From assembly GCA_002405555.1 (NCBI GenBank), contig DHMA01000019.1, forward strand, positions 1-7,429: a DNA stretch of 7,429 nt, given 5' to 3'. The notes under the pieces were generated by a model that saw only the letters and a program-made list of their open reading frames with translations, had not been told where the DNA came from and searched no databases. Shown piece after piece: positions 6,361 through 7,429 of this stretch. The position numbers and the translations under genes are program-made. The first letter of the stretch is position 1. Every line of letters begins with the position of its first letter. This DNA comes from Opitutia bacterium UBA4654 (lineage in GTDB: Bacteria; Verrucomicrobiota; Verrucomicrobiia; Opitutales; Intestinicryptomonadaceae).

Positions 6361-6890
6361 AACGCCCCCCTTCCGAATGCCGACTCCCGCGCGGCAAGAG
6401 TCGTCAGAAGCTTCCGCATTTGCGCCTGCGCGAACACAGCCGCAATCCACGCGGGAATCGCAACGACAAGTCCCGCCTGAGTGGTTATGAGCGCGACCGA
6501 AATTCCCTCGGCGACGCCCGCGGAAGAGTCGGACGCGGAGGATACAATGGTTTCGGTCATGCCCGCGACGGTTCCCAAAAGACCTACAAGCGGCGCGGCG
6601 ACCGCCAGCGATTTCAGCATTTTCACCCTGCGCTCCTCTCCCGAAAGCAGCTCTGCCCTCAGCCGCGCGAACGCCGATTTTACGTCGGACGCGGGGTTTT
6701 CCGATTCGAATTTTGCGAACTCCCGCGCGAACGATTTTTTGTCGGCGCAAAGCGCGTTGAGCCAGCCCAGCCGCAGGGACGTTTTGAACGCGCAAAAATA
6801 CGCGTACACGGCAAGCGCCGCCAGCGGATACATCAAAATTCCGCCCGCCGCGAACACACCGCAAAACAACTCCGCAAAAGATTCCGTCAT
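6357..6890 (-). CDS. exbB: ExbB/MotA/TolQ-family proton-channel protein, second paralogue
   Basis: A 177-residue inner-membrane protein with three helices: about 9-35 (a GGILMYPLAALAVYAYF core), about 93-117 and about 130-155. Seen: APLVGLLGTVAGMTETI at 99-115 and GISVALITTQAGLVVAIPA at 129-147, the two channel helices of the family. At the position of E. coli ExbB Glu176 (GIAEAL) it has Val 132 (codon 6495-6497), while Thr 137 matches Thr181. It is compact, with only a short N-terminus before helix 1, as in Vibrio ExbB2. Its ATG overlaps the stop of the preceding ExbB-like gene (ATGA) and its stop overlaps the GTG of exbD. It probably assembles with ExbD as the motor core. TolQ is a possible alternative name, but the TonB and TPR neighbours and the absence of TolA/TolB argue for ExbB. 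Confidence 0.9.
   Translation of the reverse strand: MTESFAELFCGVFAAGGILMYPLAALAVYAYFCAFKTSLRLGWLNALCADKKSFAREFAKFESENPASDVKSAFARLRAELLSGEERRVKMLKSLAVAAPLVGLLGTVAGMTETIVSSASDSSAGVAEGISVALITTQAGLVVAIPAWIAAVFAQAQMRKLLTTLAARESAFGRGAL
6365..6372 (-). promoter_or_regulatory. Strong Shine-Dalgarno of exbD
   Basis: AAGGGGGG on the minus strand, 4 nt before the GTG at 6360. It fixes the non-ATG start of exbD and lies within the end of the second exbB gene. Confidence 0.7.
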
Positions 6891-7429
6891 TTTTTCACAG
6901 CCGCAAGAAACGACGACGCAAGTTTTTCCATGTCGGCAAGAACCGCGCGCGCGCGGCGCGTCAGGAACGCGTGGGCGACGAACGCGGGTATTGCAACAAT
7001 CAGCCCGTACTCCGTGGTTATCAGAGCCTCGCCGATTCCCGCGCCGAGAAGCCGCGCGTTGCCAAGCCCCTGCGCCGAGAGGTCGGCAAAAGTTTTGATT
7101 ATGCCCGTTACCGTCCCCAAAAGTCCGAAAAGCGGCGCTACGGTCGCCGAAACCGACAGCACCGACAGGCCCCAGTGAAGCCGCCCGCCCGCCGAAAGCA
7201 TGCGCTCGTAGGCGATTTCCTCCAACTGCGAAACCGGCGAATTGCGCGATTCAATCATCGCCGAAAGCATGTCCGCATACGGATAGCCCATGCGCCGCGC
7301 GGCGGCTTCGGCGGCTTCCGCGCCCCTTTCGTCCAACGCCGAAAGCACGGCGGACACCGCGTTTTTCGGGGCGCGGCGCAGGCGGGCGAAACTTGCGGCT
7401 TTCCAGAAAAACACCGCAAGCGAAACGAC
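6887..7429 (-). CDS. ExbB/MotA/TolQ-family protein, first paralogue (TtpC-like), 5' end outside window
   Basis: The C-terminal about 180 residues of a proton-channel protein. The frame is open to the window edge and begins inside the first membrane helix (VVSLAVFFWKAASFARLRR), so a start at the GTG at 7414 would cut a helix and is unlikely. Numbering from that GTG: VAPLFGLLGTVTGIIKTF at 92-109 and GAGIGEALITTEYGLIVAIPA at 124-144 are the second and third helices. Glu 129 (codon 7028-7030) matches E. coli ExbB Glu176. The GNARLLGAGIGEALITTEYG wording is like TtpC, the larger ExbB homologue of the Vibrio TonB2 system, which has a long N-terminal periplasmic extension; whether this gene has one lies outside the window. 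The stop overlaps the next ExbB gene by 4 nt. Confidence 0.88.
   Translation of the reverse strand, partial: VVSLAVFFWKAASFARLRRAPKNAVSAVLSALDERGAEAAEAAARRMGYPYADMLSAMIESRNSPVSQLEEIAYERMLSAGGRLHWGLSVLSVSATVAPLFGLLGTVTGIIKTFADLSAQGLGNARLLGAGIGEALITTEYGLIVAIPAFVAHAFLTRRARAVLADMEKLASSFLAAVKK

Noticed and set aside
6361..6864. N-terminal extension of the exbD frame up to an ATG at 6864
   Set aside because: It reads through the second exbB gene in another frame and is Arg-rich. The GTG at 6360 with a strong Shine-Dalgarno gives the normal ExbD N-terminus.
6943..6959. Alternating CG runs (also 5321-5330)
   Set aside because: They lie inside coding sequence and are explained by Arg-Ala codons in a GC-rich genome.
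7412..7414. GTG as the start of the first ExbB-family gene
   Set aside because: It falls within the hydrophobic first helix, which continues open to the window edge; the gene is more likely truncated by the window.

Overview
The window holds eleven genes, all read from the minus strand, so the text below follows transcription from high to low coordinates. It is GC-rich, densely packed chromosomal DNA. Secreted proteins with Ala-rich signal peptides, a signal-peptide-bearing nucleoside hydrolase and a TonB system with two ExbB paralogues suggest a Gram-negative, two-membrane bacterium. The style resembles Verrucomicrobiota/Lentisphaerota (PVC group), but that placement is inferred from protein style only. 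No rRNA, tRNA, CRISPR, IS or phage signal was seen.

Region 1 (7429-4059) is an energy-transduction cassette. It runs: ExbB/MotA/TolQ-family gene 1 (5' end outside the window), ExbB-family gene 2, ExbD, TonB, and an exported TPR protein. This order matches, as I recall it, the Vibrio-type TonB2 cluster (TtpC-ExbB2-ExbD2-TonB2-TPR). Together these should form an inner-membrane proton-driven motor that energises outer-membrane receptors, with the TPR protein as a possible periplasmic accessory.

Region 2 (4093-2419) holds three enzymes of tetrahydrofolate synthesis: FolP, FolB and FolK. FolB makes 6-hydroxymethyl-dihydropterin, FolK pyrophosphorylates it, and FolP condenses it with p-aminobenzoate. 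Region 3 (2415-854) holds RsmI (16S rRNA methyltransferase, short form) and a short Ppx/GppA-family phosphatase. From ExbB1 to Ppx/GppA, ten genes follow one another with eight overlaps and one 3-nt gap. Six of the overlaps are 4-nt ATGA/GTGA junctions. They therefore look like a single operon whose promoter lies beyond position 7429.

Region 4 (853-1) has the only intergenic gap (99 nt), with a weak terminator-like hairpin, followed by a secreted nucleoside hydrolase that runs off the window at position 1.

Points most worth a second look are the TonB2-like cluster fused to folate genes, unequal channel residues in the two ExbB paralogues, an atypical TonB, a Pro-to-Arg change in the FolP substrate loop, and an exact 22-nt repeat shared by the 5' ends of tonB and the TPR gene. 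No wholly unknown system is evident.
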